Numbered from the stretch's first letter, positions 8,311 through 17,952 are shown. The stretch: 64,000 nt of DNA from Hyphomicrobiales bacterium (GCA_900469345.1 UBWZ01000010.1:166794-230793), one strand, 5' to 3'. Made by a program: numbers and translations. The notes: generated by a model not told the origin, from the letters alone.

Positions 8311-10506
8311 ATGTCGAGCGTCAATGGCGGCCATCAGGATGTGGATATTGACCTAAGGCAGGTTGCCTCTGCCGTCTGGCGACGTCGCGCGCGCATCCTT
8401 CTGGCAGGGGTTGCCGCCGCGGTCCTGTCCTTTGCCGCCGCCAGCCTGATCAAGCCGAGCTACAAGGGCGAAGCGCGCCTGCTGATCGAATCGCGCACAC
8501 CCAATCTGGGCGGCGCTGCCGCAGGCGGCAACGATCCGGTGCTGGACAGCCTCAACATCACCAGCCAGGCGCAGCTTCTCCAGTCCACCGACCTCATCAA
8601 GCGCGTGGCGCGCGACCTGAAGCTGGCGCAGCTTAAAGAGTTCGATCCGGCTTCGCAGTCGCTGATCCCCGATCCGCTCGTCATGATCGGCCTCAAGCAG
8701 GATCCGATGAAGCTCGATCCGGAAGACCGGGTGATCCAGGAGTTCCGCGACAAGCTGCAGGTCTACGCAGTCGAAAATTCGCGCGTCATCGCGATCGAGT
8801 TTTCCTCCCACGACCCGAAGCTGGCAGCAGACATTCCCAACAGGATGGCCGACATCTATCTGGAAACCCAGAGCGGCGCCAAGCTCGACACCCATTCGGA
8901 CACGGCCAAATGGCTGGAGCCCGAGATCGCCAGCCTGACCCAGAAGGTCCAGGAGGCCGAAAAGAAGGTGGCGGACTACCGCACTTCGAACGGACTTTTC
9001 CAGACCACCGATACCAACAGCTTCTCCACCCAGCAGCTCAACGACATCTCGACCGAACTTGCACGCGTCCGCGGCGAGCGGGCCAATGCCGAGGCGCGGG
9101 CCGAAAACGTGCGGGCCTCCCTGAAGGCCGGGCGTGATTCCGATACGCTGGCCGACGTGGTCGGTTCGCAGGTCATCCAGCGGCTGAAGGAGGCTCAGGC
9201 CAACCTGCAGGCCCAGATCAACGACCAGGCGACGGCTTTGATGGACGGCCATCCGCGCTTGAAGGGGCTGCGCGCGCAGCTCGCCGGTATCAAGCTGCAG
9301 ATCGGTATCGAAACCCAGAAGATTCTCTCGAGCCTCGATAACGAAGCAGAGGTTTCGCGGATCCGCGAGCGCCAGCTGATGGCGCAGCTCAATGGCCTCA
9401 AGGCGGATTCCTCCCGTGCCGGCCAGGAAGAGGTGGGCCTGCGGGCGCTCGAGCGCGAAGCGGTGGCGCAGCGGCAGCTTCTGGAAACCTATCTTGCCCG
9501 CTACCGGGAAGCGACGTCGCGTCTCGAAGGCAATTCGAGCCCCGCCGACGCCCGCATCGTCTCCAGTGCGGTGGAGCCGTCCGAGCCCTTCTTCCCGAAG
9601 GTCATTCCGATCGTCATCGTGGTCACGCTCGCCACGCTTATCGCCGGTTGCCTGGTGGTGATCGTCGGCGAGCTGTTCAGCGGCCGTGCGCTGCGGCCGA
9701 CGCGCCTGCCGGAAGACGAGAGCGATCCCGTCCTCGAAGTCGTCCCAGTAATCCCCGTGGCTGCTGCCGATCCAGTGGTCGCAGAGGCGCTGCCGGTCCA
9801 CAAGATGCAGGCAGACGCCGTCCGCTTCAGCCGTCCCGAGCCGGAGGATGTCGTCGCTGGTACTCCGCCGGTCGCTGACCGGATCGAGGATGCCGTACAG
9901 CTTGCCGACGATGAGGACCAGGCCTTCAGCATCGCGTCGGTGGCGCATTACCTGCACCGGCGCGCGGTCCCCGTTGCCATCACCGTGTCACCGGCAGGTG
10001 ACGAGGGCTCCACCATGACCGTCATGCTGGTCCGGGCGGTTGCCGAGCAGGGCCATACGGTGGTTCTCGTCGACATGACCGGGTCGGCCTGCCCGACGCG
10101 GCTGATGGCCCAGGAAGAAAACCTTCCGGGGATCACTGATCTCCTGTGCGGAGAAGCGGCATTCGGCGAAGCGATCCACCGGGACCGTCTCTCGCAGGCG
10201 CATATCGTCCCGCGCGGCGCGGCCGATGCCGCTCAGGCGATGCGCGGCGCCGACCGTCTTGCGATGATCATTGATGCGCTCGTGGATGCCTATGACGTGG
10301 TGATCATCGAATGTGGCCCGGCCGAGACGGCAAGCCTCTCGCGCCTGACGCGCAACGAGGACGCCGAGATCGTCCTGTCCGTTCCCGACATTGCCGAAGA
10401 GGATCTGGCCGCGCTCGTCCTCGAATACGAGGCCGCCGGCTACAGCAACATCCTGGTCATGACCGAGCCGTCGCTTGGTTCCCGGGCTGGTCGCCGGGCA
10501 GCCTGA
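8311..10506 (+). CDS. Wzc/GumC-like polysaccharide co-polymerase with degenerate kinase domain
   Basis: A 731-residue inner-membrane protein. A Wzz domain with a first helix at about residues 30-50 is followed by long coiled-coil periplasmic helices (about 190-400), a GNVR-type segment, and a second helix (about 430-455). A cytoplasmic region follows. Its BY-kinase-like domain is degenerate: where Walker A should read GEGKST, residues 563-568 read GDEGST with no Lys. The Walker A' DAD is replaced by DMTG, and there is no Tyr cluster at the C-terminus. It probably sets chain length or couples to Wza without phosphorylation. The ATG at 8311 is preceded by GAGGGA. Confidence 0.87.
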   Translation: MSSVNGGHQDVDIDLRQVASAVWRRRARILLAGVAAAVLSFAAASLIKPSYKGEARLLIESRTPNLGGAAAGGNDPVLDSLNITSQAQLLQSTDLIKRVARDLKLAQLKEFDPASQSLIPDPLVMIGLKQDPMKLDPEDRVIQEFRDKLQVYAVENSRVIAIEFSSHDPKLAADIPNRMADIYLETQSGAKLDTHSDTAKWLEPEIASLTQKVQEAEKKVADYRTSNGLFQTTDTNSFSTQQLNDISTELARVRGERANAEARAENVRASLKAGRDSDTLADVVGSQVIQRLKEAQANLQAQINDQATALMDGHPRLKGLRAQLAGIKLQIGIETQKILSSLDNEAEVSRIRERQLMAQLNGLKADSSRAGQEEVGLRALEREAVAQRQLLETYLARYREATSRLEGNSSPADARIVSSAVEPSEPFFPKVIPIVIVVTLATLIAGCLVVIVGELFSGRALRPTRLPEDESDPVLEVVPVIPVAAADPVVAEALPVHKMQADAVRFSRPEPEDVVAGTPPVADRIEDAVQLADDEDQAFSIASVAHYLHRRAVPVAITVSPAGDEGSTMTVMLVRAVAEQGHTVVLVDMTGSACPTRLMAQEENLPGITDLLCGEAAFGEAIHRDRLSQAHIVPRGAADAAQAMRGADRLAMIIDALVDAYDVVIIECGPAETASLSRLTRNEDAEIVLSVPDIAEEDLAALVLEYEAAGYSNILVMTEPSLGSRAGRRAA

Positions 10507-10508
10507 GA

Positions 10509-11732
10509 TCAGCTCTCCGGCGGACTGTGAGCACCGGTCCGCCACCGCTGTACGGCGGAATAGAGCGCAGGGCTACGCTTGATCGCGGCCTTGGCCCTGG
10601 TTGCCGCGATCAGGGCAGGGCGCGCCAGCACACCCTTCCAGCTGACGGGAATGAGCAGGTCGTGCTGGATCGTCTCCTGGCTGCACCAGCTGCGCTTGTA
10701 GGGCTGGTCGCCGATGCCGAAGTCGAACACCGCGACATCGCTGCGGCAACAGCTTTCGATCATCAGCCAGAATAGCATTTCACCGGGGCTAGCCTCCGCC
10801 GCGATGCTTTCGTCGATCGAGCTGAACAGGCAGATGACGTGGTCGCCCTTTCGCGCAAGTCCGGCGATGGCGGCAACATGACCCGCATGCCGGCCCTTCA
10901 GCCGTATGGCATGGAGCGAGAGCGGCACGTCCGCATGGGCGATGGGCACGTCGAGAAGGCGATGAAAGAAATCTTGGACGCGGGGAGGCTGGAACACGTC
11001 GGGCAATCCGAGCAGCACCAGCCTTTCACCCTTCTGCCGGAAGAACAGATCCAGCAGCTCGTGCTGCGCCTGTCCCGTCGCGATCACATGCTCGTAGCCG
11101 CCGATCGCCTCCATCTTGCGGTTCTGCGAGCGAAACTTCTTGCGCCGGCTCTTGGCGTTCAGCTGAGCAAGCGTTGCCTCGAAGCTTTCGCGCAGGGGCA
11201 ACTGGAAGGAGTGGTTCTGGTTCTCGATGCTGGCAAGACCGGCAAGCGGGTGACGCCCGCCTCGCCAGGAAAGCGGCACATTATCGAACACCAAGAGATC
11301 GGCGCGCCCGCCGAGCAACATCCGCAGCGAGACCTCGAAATTCTGCAGCTCTTCGGCGTCTGGGCGCGCAAGCGCAGGATCGAACAGCCCGGTATTGATA
11401 TTGTTGAAGCGGCCCCCGGGAAACCTCGCGACCTGCAATCCGGCTTCGCTGACGATCTCGAGAGGCAGCAGCATCAGCGTCCGGCCGTCGACCGTGCCCG
11501 TGATCGCAAGAAGCTGGGTGCCCTGGCTCTCGCACCACGCACGACACCAATCATAGCCCTGATGCAGCGAGACATGCGGGCCGCAGCTCAGCCGGCGCCA
11601 CTCAGCCTCAAGCGTCGCGGGGTTGGTGGTCAGCCGGATATCGAGGCCTGAAAAACCCGTGTGCCGAATTGGCCGTCGCTGATCCACCCCTGAAAGGGTC
11701 GGCTGCGCAGGTCGGTTGGTCCGGTCTTGCAT
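10509..11732 (-). CDS. CelD/BcsL-type GNAT acetyltransferase
   Basis: 407 residues. The C-terminal half matches the acetyltransferase domain of the CelD/BcsL (FemAB-like) family: LNAKSRRKKFRSQNRKM starts it, HAGHVAAIAGLARKG and FDFGIGDQPYKRSWC are the strand/loop motifs expected near acyl-CoA. These proteins are found with cellulose and other exopolysaccharide genes and are thought to acylate sugars in the cytoplasm. It converges on the Wzc-like gene with only 2 bases between stops. In position it would be uppA of the Agrobacterium order. Confidence 0.8.
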   Translation of the reverse strand: MQDRTNRPAQPTLSGVDQRRPIRHTGFSGLDIRLTTNPATLEAEWRRLSCGPHVSLHQGYDWCRAWCESQGTQLLAITGTVDGRTLMLLPLEIVSEAGLQVARFPGGRFNNINTGLFDPALARPDAEELQNFEVSLRMLLGGRADLLVFDNVPLSWRGGRHPLAGLASIENQNHSFQLPLRESFEATLAQLNAKSRRKKFRSQNRKMEAIGGYEHVIATGQAQHELLDLFFRQKGERLVLLGLPDVFQPPRVQDFFHRLLDVPIAHADVPLSLHAIRLKGRHAGHVAAIAGLARKGDHVICLFSSIDESIAAEASPGEMLFWLMIESCCRSDVAVFDFGIGDQPYKRSWCSQETIQHDLLIPVSWKGVLARPALIAATRAKAAIKRSPALYSAVQRWRTGAHSPPES

Positions 11733-11823
11733 GGAAGGGTCTCACCGTTTCCCGCGTGAGGCTAGGAAGGGAGCGGAAACATTCGGTTTAAGGCGCGCCT
11801 TTTGCCGCGGTAAACACGGCAGC

Positions 11824-11842
11824 CTGGTTAACTGCCGGTAAA
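11824..11842 (-). promoter_or_regulatory. CtrA-like box upstream of the acetyltransferase gene
   Basis: Minus strand reads TTTACC, six bases, then TTAACCAG (11831-11824), about 92 bases before the start at 11732. It resembles the boxes in the wza/wzc gap. The same bases also lie just past the stop of the DUF2842 gene. Confidence 0.38.
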
Positions 11843-12055
11843 TCAGGGACGGGGGCGGGAGCCCGCCATCCACTTGATGATCAGCATGGCGGGCAGGATC
11901 CACAACAGGCCGGTCAGGAAGAAATAAAGCAGATGCACCCACCACGGCGAGGAGCCGAGAAGCAGCGACGCGAAGGTGGTCGCCAAAAGCGCGTAGGTAA
12001 TGACGAGAATGATGATGAGGATCGTGCCGATGAAGCTTTTGACGCCCGGAACCAA
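11843..12055 (-). CDS. DUF2842 small membrane protein
   Basis: About 70 residues with two transmembrane helices. The ending HLLYFFLTGLLWILPAMLII matches my memory of the DUF2842 family, small inner-membrane proteins of Alphaproteobacteria with no known role. I place the start at TTG 12055 because GGAGGAG lies six bases upstream and the family normally begins just before the KSFIGTIL segment. An ATG at 12082 has no ribosome site. It stands alone, divergent from ctaA. Confidence 0.7.
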   Translation of the reverse strand: MVPGVKSFIGTILIIILVITYALLATTFASLLLGSSPWWVHLLYFFLTGLLWILPAMLIIKWMAGSRPRP

Positions 12056-12195
12056 GATTGTCTCCTCCCACCGCGACGGCATGCCGCAAACCCGAAGGAC
12101 TTGTTTTGCATGGGTTGATGGGGCAAATCAACGACCGGTAGCCAACAGCCTGTGCGTTATCCTTCATGGGCCCGGCGGAAGCGACAGGAGTGACC

Positions 12196-13296
12196 ATGTC
12201 GGCGAGTGATGCTGTCATCATCGACGTCTACAAGCAGACCAGGCGGGGAGAGCGGGATCGCAAGGCGGTCCGGATCTGGCTTGGCGTCGTGGTCTTCACG
12301 CTGTTCTGTCTGGTTCTGGTCGGCGGCGCCACGCGCCTGACCGATTCGGGCCTCTCCATAACCGAATGGAAACCGATCCACGGCGTCGTTCCGCCGCTCA
12401 GCGCCGCCGAGTGGCAGGAGGAGTTCGAACTCTATAAGCGCATTCCGCAATACCAGGAGCTGAACAGCGGCATGACGGTCGACGACTTCAAGTCGATCTT
12501 CTGGTGGGAATGGGCGCACCGCTTCCTCGCCCGCTCGATCGGCGTTGTATTTGCGGTTCCGCTCGCCGTCTTCTGGCTGACCGGCCGCATCGAGAGGCGC
12601 CTGCGCTGGCCGCTGGTCGGCGTCCTGGCGCTCGGCGGCCTGCAGGGGTTCATCGGCTGGTGGATGGTCTCGTCCGGCCTGACCAAGCTGACGAGCGTCT
12701 CGCAATACCGTCTCGCAACCCATCTGGTCATGGCCTGCCTGATATTTTCCGCCTGCCTGTGGATCATGCGCGGCCTGTCACCCCACACGGCCGACGCGCC
12801 GCCGACGCAAAAATCCTATTGGGCCGCCGGCGCCATCGCCGTCCTCGCTTTGTTTCAGATCTATCTCGGTGCGCTGGTCGCCGGCCTCGATGCAGGCCTT
12901 TCCTACAACACCTGGCCGCTGATGGACGGAAGCCTGGTGCCGGCCGACCTGTTCGTGCAGCAGCCCTGGTGGATCAATCTCTTCGAAAACCCCAAGACGG
13001 TACAGTTCGTTCACCGCTGCGGCGCCTATCTTCTCTGGGCCGTCACGCTTGCCCACATGGTCGTCTCGCTGCGGCTTGCACCGGCATCCACCCATGCAAG
13101 GCGTGCCGTCGTCATGTTCCTGCTGGTTTCGATGCAGGCGGTGATCGGCATCTCGACGCTGGTGATGCAGGTCCCGCTTCACCTCGCGCTGACCCATCAG
13201 GCCATGGCGCTTGTTGTGCTGGGCTTTGCCGTCGCCCATTGGCGGGCATTCTTTGGCGAGTACCCGCAACAGACCCAGGTCGAAGTCAGAAGCTGA
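12196..13296 (+). CDS. ctaA: Heme A synthase (CtaA/COX15 family)
   Basis: 366 residues, eight predicted helices. It oxidises the C8 methyl of heme O to the formyl of heme A for aa3-type cytochrome oxidase, in the inner membrane. The motif [17 protein letters not shown] and the paired histidines ([33 protein letters not shown]) are those that ligate the two hemes. Start at ATG 12196 behind AGGAG. The 3' end overlaps the convergent kinase gene by 11 bases. Other ctaBCDE genes are not nearby. Confidence 0.93.
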   Translation: MSASDAVIIDVYKQTRRGERDRKAVRIWLGVVVFTLFCLVLVGGATRLTDSGLSITEWKPIHGVVPPLSAAEWQEEFELYKRIPQYQELNSGMTVDDFKSIFWWEWAHRFLARSIGVVFAVPLAVFWLTGRIERRLRWPLVGVLALGGLQGFIGWWMVSSGLTKLTSVSQYRLATHLVMACLIFSACLWIMRGLSPHTADAPPTQKSYWAAGAIAVLALFQIYLGALVAGLDAGLSYNTWPLMDGSLVPADLFVQQPWWINLFENPKTVQFVHRCGAYLLWAVTLAHMVVSLRLAPASTHARRAVVMFLLVSMQAVIGISTLVMQVPLHLALTHQAMALVVLGFAVAHWRAFFGEYPQQTQVEVRS

Positions 13297-14164
13297 AGGC
13301 GCCGCTTGCGAGAAGGCGGCTTGCCACCTCGATAAATGCCAGGCGCTCGAACGCATCGCTTCCCTCGGAGGTCGGCCTGTCGTCCTCTAGCGACCAACTG
13401 ACCGAAAGGCCCGCATGGGCGATGGCGTAGCGGATGATTGTCGCTTCGCCGCACCCGATCAGCGGTGCAAAGGTCCGGCAGAGCGACAGGATGCGGGAAG
13501 GCGCGACGATGCCCGGAAACGCGCCAGCCGGATTGCCGAAGACATTGGCGACCTCATAGGCCGCATCTCCCATCAGGCCCTGCGGATCGATTGCCAGCCA
13601 GCCGCGACCACCGCCCGAGATGATGTTGTCGTGGTGGAGGTCGCCGTGCAGGGGACGACTGTCCGACGGCTGGTCCAGAAGCTCGGCGGCGATCGCGGCG
13701 CAGTGGCGCAGCGGACCCCTCAGGGCCGGCGGCTGCGATGCTTCGGCCTGTGCGAACAATGGCCTGAAATGCTGCTGCAATGGCATCAGGCCGGCGGGGT
13801 CGGGAGACGATGTCCCGGCATGCAACTGCCGCACGAGGGAAGCGATCACGGCGCTTGCGGCATCGTCGCCATGCTCTTCGCGCCAGGACCGCAGCGTCGA
13901 ACGTCCGGCGTCCTCCAGAAGGCAGGCAGACCCTTCGGCGTCGAGCAGGCGCACGGCACCGCATCCGCCCCGCCACCGGAGAAATTCGAATCCTCTGACT
14001 TCGTGCAGGCCTTCCGGCTTCAGAAGCTTGGCGATCGCCAGCGATCCGTCGAGGCGGCGGACCCTGTAGACGAAACTCGTATGCGTATCGGCAAGCCGCT
14101 CCGTCTGGCCGACCGCCCAGCGGTCCGCCAGATCCCGCGGAAAAGCCGGGATGCCGTCTTCCAT
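13286..14164 (-). CDS. APH(6)/StrB-like small-molecule kinase
   Basis: 292 residues of the aminoglycoside/hydroxyurea resistance kinase family. The catalytic loop is HGDLHHDNI, with the metal-binding [15 protein letters not shown] motif after it. A nucleotide-binding Lys is likely in [10 protein letters not shown]. Family members phosphorylate streptomycin, but chromosomal ones may act on a cell metabolite. The start codon overlaps the argC stop, so it is translated with argC, an unusual partner for a resistance gene. No sign of recent transfer. Confidence 0.8.
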   Translation of the reverse strand: MEDGIPAFPRDLADRWAVGQTERLADTHTSFVYRVRRLDGSLAIAKLLKPEGLHEVRGFEFLRWRGGCGAVRLLDAEGSACLLEDAGRSTLRSWREEHGDDAASAVIASLVRQLHAGTSSPDPAGLMPLQQHFRPLFAQAEASQPPALRGPLRHCAAIAAELLDQPSDSRPLHGDLHHDNIISGGGRGWLAIDPQGLMGDAAYEVANVFGNPAGAFPGIVAPSRILSLCRTFAPLIGCGEATIIRYAIAHAGLSVSWSLEDDRPTSEGSDAFERLAFIEVASRLLASGAFSF

Positions 14165-15096
14165 CAGGCCGACAGCATCAGATCCATGTTCTGGACGGCC
14201 GCCCCGGATGCGCCCTTGCCAAGATTGTCGAGAAGCGCGACGAGATTGACATGCGCACCGCCCGGCGTCCCGAACACGAAGAGCTTCATGCGGTCCGTAT
14301 CGACCAGCTCTTCGGCATCCACCCGGGCGAGGGCAGCACTGTCAGCAAGCGGCACGACCGTGACAATATCCTGCCCGGCGTAATGCGCTGTCAGCGCCGC
14401 GTGGACTGCCTCGAGCGATGTGCCGTCCTTCAGGTCGTCGAGGAACAGCGGAACCTGGACGATCATGCCTTGTGCGAACCGCCCGACGGAAGGCGAAAAC
14501 AGCGGCGCGCGGTCGAGCAGGCCGTGGATCTTCATTTCCGGCACATGCTTGTGCTTGAGCGGCAGGCCGTAGAGGAAGTTGTTGGCGCTGATCGCGTCCT
14601 CCCGCGAGCCATCTTCCATCTGGGCGATCATCTGCTTGCCGCCGCCCGTATAGCCGGAGACCGCATTGACCGTGACCGGATATCCGTCAGGCAGGATACC
14701 GGCGACCCGCAATGGCCGGATGAGGCCTATCGCACCTGTCGGGTAGCAGCCCGGATTGGCGACGTGCCGCGCCGAGCGAATCTTGTCCGCCTGCGCCTTG
14801 TCCAGTTCCGCAAAGCCATAGGCCCACGAAGGATCGACCCGGTAGGCGGTCGAGGTGTCGATGACGCGGACCTTGTTGTTGCCGGCTAGCATGCCGACGG
14901 CGTCGCGCGAAGCGTCGTCCGGCAGGCAGAGAATGGCAATGTCTGCACTGTTGAGCAGGTCCTCCCGGATCGCGGCATTGCGGCGCTCGGCCTCGGGAAT
15001 CGACAGAAGCTCGACGTCGCGGCGGCCGGCCATGCGGGTGCGGATCTGCAGCCCCGTCGTGCCGTGTTCGCCGTCGATGAAGATCTTTGCCGTCAT
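14164..15096 (-). CDS. argC: N-acetyl-gamma-glutamyl-phosphate reductase (type 2)
   Basis: 310 residues, the usual length of the short alphaproteobacterial ArgC form. It reduces N-acetylglutamyl phosphate to the semialdehyde with NADPH in arginine synthesis. The N-terminus [14 protein letters not shown] is the type 2 NADP loop, and the catalytic Cys lies in [15 protein letters not shown]. The dinucleotide domain and the Cys are intact. It is followed with a 1-base overlap by the APH-like kinase. In many Rhizobiaceae argC lies near rpsI-rplM, as here. Confidence 0.95.
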   Translation of the reverse strand: MTAKIFIDGEHGTTGLQIRTRMAGRRDVELLSIPEAERRNAAIREDLLNSADIAILCLPDDASRDAVGMLAGNNKVRVIDTSTAYRVDPSWAYGFAELDKAQADKIRSARHVANPGCYPTGAIGLIRPLRVAGILPDGYPVTVNAVSGYTGGGKQMIAQMEDGSREDAISANNFLYGLPLKHKHVPEMKIHGLLDRAPLFSPSVGRFAQGMIVQVPLFLDDLKDGTSLEAVHAALTAHYAGQDIVTVVPLADSAALARVDAEELVDTDRMKLFVFGTPGGAHVNLVALLDNLGKGASGAAVQNMDLMLSA

Positions 15097-15170
15097 TGCT
15101 CTAATCCTTGAAAAAACAGCGGCTTGCAGTGGAAGCCGGATTCACTATGGCAGTCTATTGATTCAGAATG

Positions 15171-16121
15171 TTAACGGGCGCCTTTGCGGCCCGCGCGCAG
15201 ACCCAGCATATACATTGCCACCGTCGCAGCGGCAATGGCGGTCACATCCGCATGGTCGTAGGCAGGCGCCACCTCGACCACGTCCGCGCCGCGGATGTCG
15301 AGGTCACCCAGCCGCTGCATGACCGAAAGGATCTTCGCGCTCGAAGGACCGCCGGCCACGGGCGTGCCGGTGCCCGGTGCAAACGCCGGATCCAGGCAGT
15401 CGATGTCGAAAGTGAGGTAGGCCGGCCGGCCACCGACATGATCGAGGATGAGCCGCGAGACCTCCGTTGCCGTCATCTCCTCGAGCGCATGGCCATGCAC
15501 GAGGCGAATGCCGAAATCCTCCGGCGCATGGGTGCGGATGCCGATCTGCACGGAATGCGCGGGATCGATGATGCCGTCGCGCACAGCCCGCGCCACGAAG
15601 GATCCGTGGTCGATCCGCCGGTTGTCGTCGAACCACGTATCCTGATGCGCGTCGAACTGCACCAGCGCCATCGGCCCATGCAGCGCCGCATGGGCTTTCA
15701 GAAGTGGCCAGGTGACGAAATGATCGCCGCCGAGCGTCAGGAGGAAGGCGCCGGCATCGAGGATGGCCTTCGCCTGGCCCTCGATCGCTTCCGGCGTGTC
15801 CTGATGGTTGCCGTAGTCGAGCAGGCAGTCGCCGTAGTCGACCACAGCGAGGTCGGCAAACAGGTCGCGGTCGAAAGGATACTGAGGGTCGTTGTCGAAG
15901 ATGGCCGAGGCGCGGCGGATCGCCTGCGGCCCGAAACGGGCGCCGGGGCGGTTCGAGGTGGCCGCATCGAAGGGAATGCCCCAGACCACGGCATCAACGC
16001 CGGCCAGGTCCTTGGTAAAACGCCGGCGCATGAACGACAGCGCGCCTGCAAAGGTCGGGTCGGTCGCCGCCGATGTCAGGCTCGTGGCGGTAAAGGCGTG
16101 ATCGATGGTCTTCGACGGCAT
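15171..16121 (-). CDS. speB: Agmatinase (ureohydrolase family)
   Basis: 316 residues. It hydrolyses agmatine (or a related guanidine) to putrescine and urea. Manganese-binding motifs are complete: LGGDHFV, QFDAHQDTW and TFDIDCLDPAFAPGTGTP. The start at 16121 has AAGGGAGAA five bases upstream; the longer frame does not. The family also contains guanidinobutyrase and proclavaminate-like enzymes, so substrate is uncertain. Its leader crosses the terminator of rpsI. Confidence 0.88.
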   Translation of the reverse strand: MPSKTIDHAFTATSLTSAATDPTFAGALSFMRRRFTKDLAGVDAVVWGIPFDAATSNRPGARFGPQAIRRASAIFDNDPQYPFDRDLFADLAVVDYGDCLLDYGNHQDTPEAIEGQAKAILDAGAFLLTLGGDHFVTWPLLKAHAALHGPMALVQFDAHQDTWFDDNRRIDHGSFVARAVRDGIIDPAHSVQIGIRTHAPEDFGIRLVHGHALEEMTATEVSRLILDHVGGRPAYLTFDIDCLDPAFAPGTGTPVAGGPSSAKILSVMQRLGDLDIRGADVVEVAPAYDHADVTAIAAATVAMYMLGLRAGRKGAR

Positions 16122-16175
16122 GAGTTCTCCCTTGTGTCCACGAGCAGAGATGGCACCAGCGACAGGCGACGACAA

Positions 16176-16206
16176 ACAAAAAAGGCGGAGCCGAAGCCCC
16201 GCCTTT
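16176..16206 (-). terminator. Terminator of the rplM-rpsI operon
   Basis: AAAGGCGG arms (16181-16188 and 16199-16206 on plus) close around an inner GC-TTCG-GC hairpin. Read on minus, the stem runs into TTTTTTGTTTG. It starts 25 bases after the rpsI stop. Confidence 0.88.
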
Positions 16207-16230
16207 CGAAATCCGGTTGATCCGAAGCGA

Positions 16231-16698
16231 TTAACGCTTGGAGAACTGGAAGGACCGGCGGGCCTTGGCCTTACCGTACTTCTTACGCTCGACGACGCGG
16301 CTGTCGCGGGTCAGGAAGCCACCCTTCTTGAGCACGCCGCGCAGGCCCGGCTCGAAGTAGGTGAGTGCCTTGGAGACGCCGTGGCGCACGGCGCCGGCCT
16401 GGCCCGAAAGACCACCACCGGCAACGGTTGCGACGATGTCGAACTGGCCGCCACGGTTGGCAGCGATCAGCGGCTGCTGCAGGATCATCTGCAGGACCGG
16501 ACGCGCGAAATAGGCGGTGAAGTCCTTGCCGTTGACGATGACCTTGCCGGAGCCGGCCTTGACCCAGACGCGGGCAACGGCGTTCTTGCGCTTGCCGGTT
16601 GCATAGGAGCGGCCCTGTGCATCGACCTTGCGGACGTGAACCGGAGCCTGGCTTTCAGCCGCCGGCGCGAGGTCCTTCAGAGAGGAAAGATCGGCCAT
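16231..16698 (-). CDS. rpsI: 30S ribosomal protein S9
   Basis: 155 residues with the short N-terminal extension usual in Alphaproteobacteria. The core begins at [15 protein letters not shown] and ends with the invariant basic tail RRSFQFSKR, which reaches the P-site tRNA. It is 2 bases from rplM, the standard rplM-rpsI operon, followed by a strong terminator. Confidence 0.98.
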   Translation of the reverse strand: MADLSSLKDLAPAAESQAPVHVRKVDAQGRSYATGKRKNAVARVWVKAGSGKVIVNGKDFTAYFARPVLQMILQQPLIAANRGGQFDIVATVAGGGLSGQAGAVRHGVSKALTYFEPGLRGVLKKGGFLTRDSRVVERKKYGKAKARRSFQFSKR

Positions 16699-16700
16699 GA

Positions 16701-17165
16701 TCAGGCGCTCCTTACGTTCTTCTTGTTCAGCGATGCCACGTCGAGAGCGACCGGCTGCTGTGCTTCGTGGGGATGGTTGGAGCCGGCGTAGACACGCAGG
16801 TTCTTCATCTGGCGACGGCCGAGCGGGCCGCGGGGAACCATGCGCTCGACAGCCTTCTCGACGACGCGCTCCGGAAAGCGGCCTTCGATGATCTGGCGCG
16901 CAGTGCGCTCCTTGATGCCGCCCGGGTAACCGGTGTGCCAGTAGTACTTCTTGTCGGAGTACTTCTTGCCGGTCAGAGCGACCTTTTCAGCGTTGATGAC
17001 GATGACATTGTCGCCGTCGTCGACGTGCGGGGTGAAGGTGGCCTTGTGCTTGCCGCGAAGGCGGTTAGCAACGATGGTGGCGAGGCGACCAACGACGAGG
17101 CCTTCGGCGTCGATGATGATCCACTTCTTCTCCACCTCTGCAGGCTTCTGAACGAAGGTTGACAT
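16701..17165 (-). CDS. rplM: 50S ribosomal protein L13
   Basis: 154 residues. Typical L13 motifs are present: [20 protein letters not shown] near the start, [16 protein letters not shown] in the middle and [19 protein letters not shown] near the end. An early 23S rRNA-binding assembly protein. It starts the operon; its promoter must lie in 17166-17400. Confidence 0.98.
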   Translation of the reverse strand: MSTFVQKPAEVEKKWIIIDAEGLVVGRLATIVANRLRGKHKATFTPHVDDGDNVIVINAEKVALTGKKYSDKKYYWHTGYPGGIKERTARQIIEGRFPERVVEKAVERMVPRGPLGRRQMKNLRVYAGSNHPHEAQQPVALDVASLNKKNVRSA

Positions 17166-17523
17166 TGTTTTCTCTTTCGCTTGGACCCAAGGCAGCCAAA
17201 CGGGGCTGCAAGGGCGTTTCTTGTTGCTTGGTTTGCCGGCGCGGCCGACAAAAAGAAAGCGGGCCTTGGGAGGTCCGCGATCTGTTGCGGCTTATACAAA
17301 GCGTCGTCGGGCGCGTCAATCGAGCGGTCTTGCGGGCTCGCAAAAAGAAACAAGCAAAAACATTGACTTAGCAATGTGGTTTTATAGTACCACAAAAAAT
17401 CGGCGGCCGTTCTGGTCATGGCGCGCGAAAATGACTGTCCAATCCGGGAAAATCGAGACCGAACATGGTGGTGAGGGCGGGCCGACCCTACGTCTGTGTA
17501 AGACGACAGCCGAGGAGATCACA
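17166..17523. promoter_or_regulatory. Intergenic region between rplM and the CoA-binding protein gene
   Basis: About 360 bases without a convincing gene; it serves two divergent transcripts. An AT-rich patch at 17341-17400 is the likely promoter zone. It holds a perfect dyad, TGTGGT (17375-17380), eight bases, ACCACA (17389-17394). No clear -35/-10 pair with normal spacing could be fixed by eye. Confidence 0.45.
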
Positions 17524-17952
17524 ATGAACCACGACAGCTATGACGGCGATGATATCGCCGATATCCTGAAGACCACGAAGACGATCGCGCTGCTCGGTGC
17601 TTCTCCCAATCCGGATCGCCCCAGCAATCGGGTCATGGGTTTCCTCCTGGCGCGCGGCTACCAGGTCTTTCCGGTCAATCCGGGGCAGGCGGGCAAGCAG
17701 ATCCTCGGCCAGACGGTCTATGCGCAACTGGCCGATGTCCCGCAGCCGGTCGATATGGTCGACGTCTTTCGCGCCGCAGAGTTTCTGGACGGCGTGGTCG
17801 ACGAGGCGCTGGCGCTCGAAACGCCGCCGAAGGTGATCTGGGGACAACTCAGCGTGCGCGACGATCGGGCGGCAGCCAAGGCCGAGGCGGCCGGCGTCAA
17901 AATGGTCATGGACCGCTGCCCCGCGATCGAGATCCCGCGGCTCATGGCCTGA
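17524..17952 (+). CDS. CoA-binding (YccU-like) protein
   Basis: 142 residues, one Rossmann domain of the CoA-binding family. IALLGASPNPDRPSNRVMGF is the nucleotide loop, then GYQVFPVNPGQ and VIWGQLSV. The ending DRCPAIEIPR is a family signature. Stand-alone members bind CoA, but no reaction is known. Start at 17524, with GAGGAG upstream. It converges with the next gene, overlapping by 11 bases. Confidence 0.85.
   Translation: MNHDSYDGDDIADILKTTKTIALLGASPNPDRPSNRVMGFLLARGYQVFPVNPGQAGKQILGQTVYAQLADVPQPVDMVDVFRAAEFLDGVVDEALALETPPKVIWGQLSVRDDRAAAKAEAAGVKMVMDRCPAIEIPRLMA

Noticed and set aside
8353..9957. 534-residue open frame on the minus strand opposite the Wzc-like gene
   Set aside because: It lies fully under a well-supported gene, has His/Arg-rich low-quality composition and no ribosome site; a GC-rich shadow.
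13286..14164. Recently acquired streptomycin resistance gene
   Set aside because: No mobile element, base composition like its neighbours, and translational coupling to argC suggests a settled chromosomal gene.
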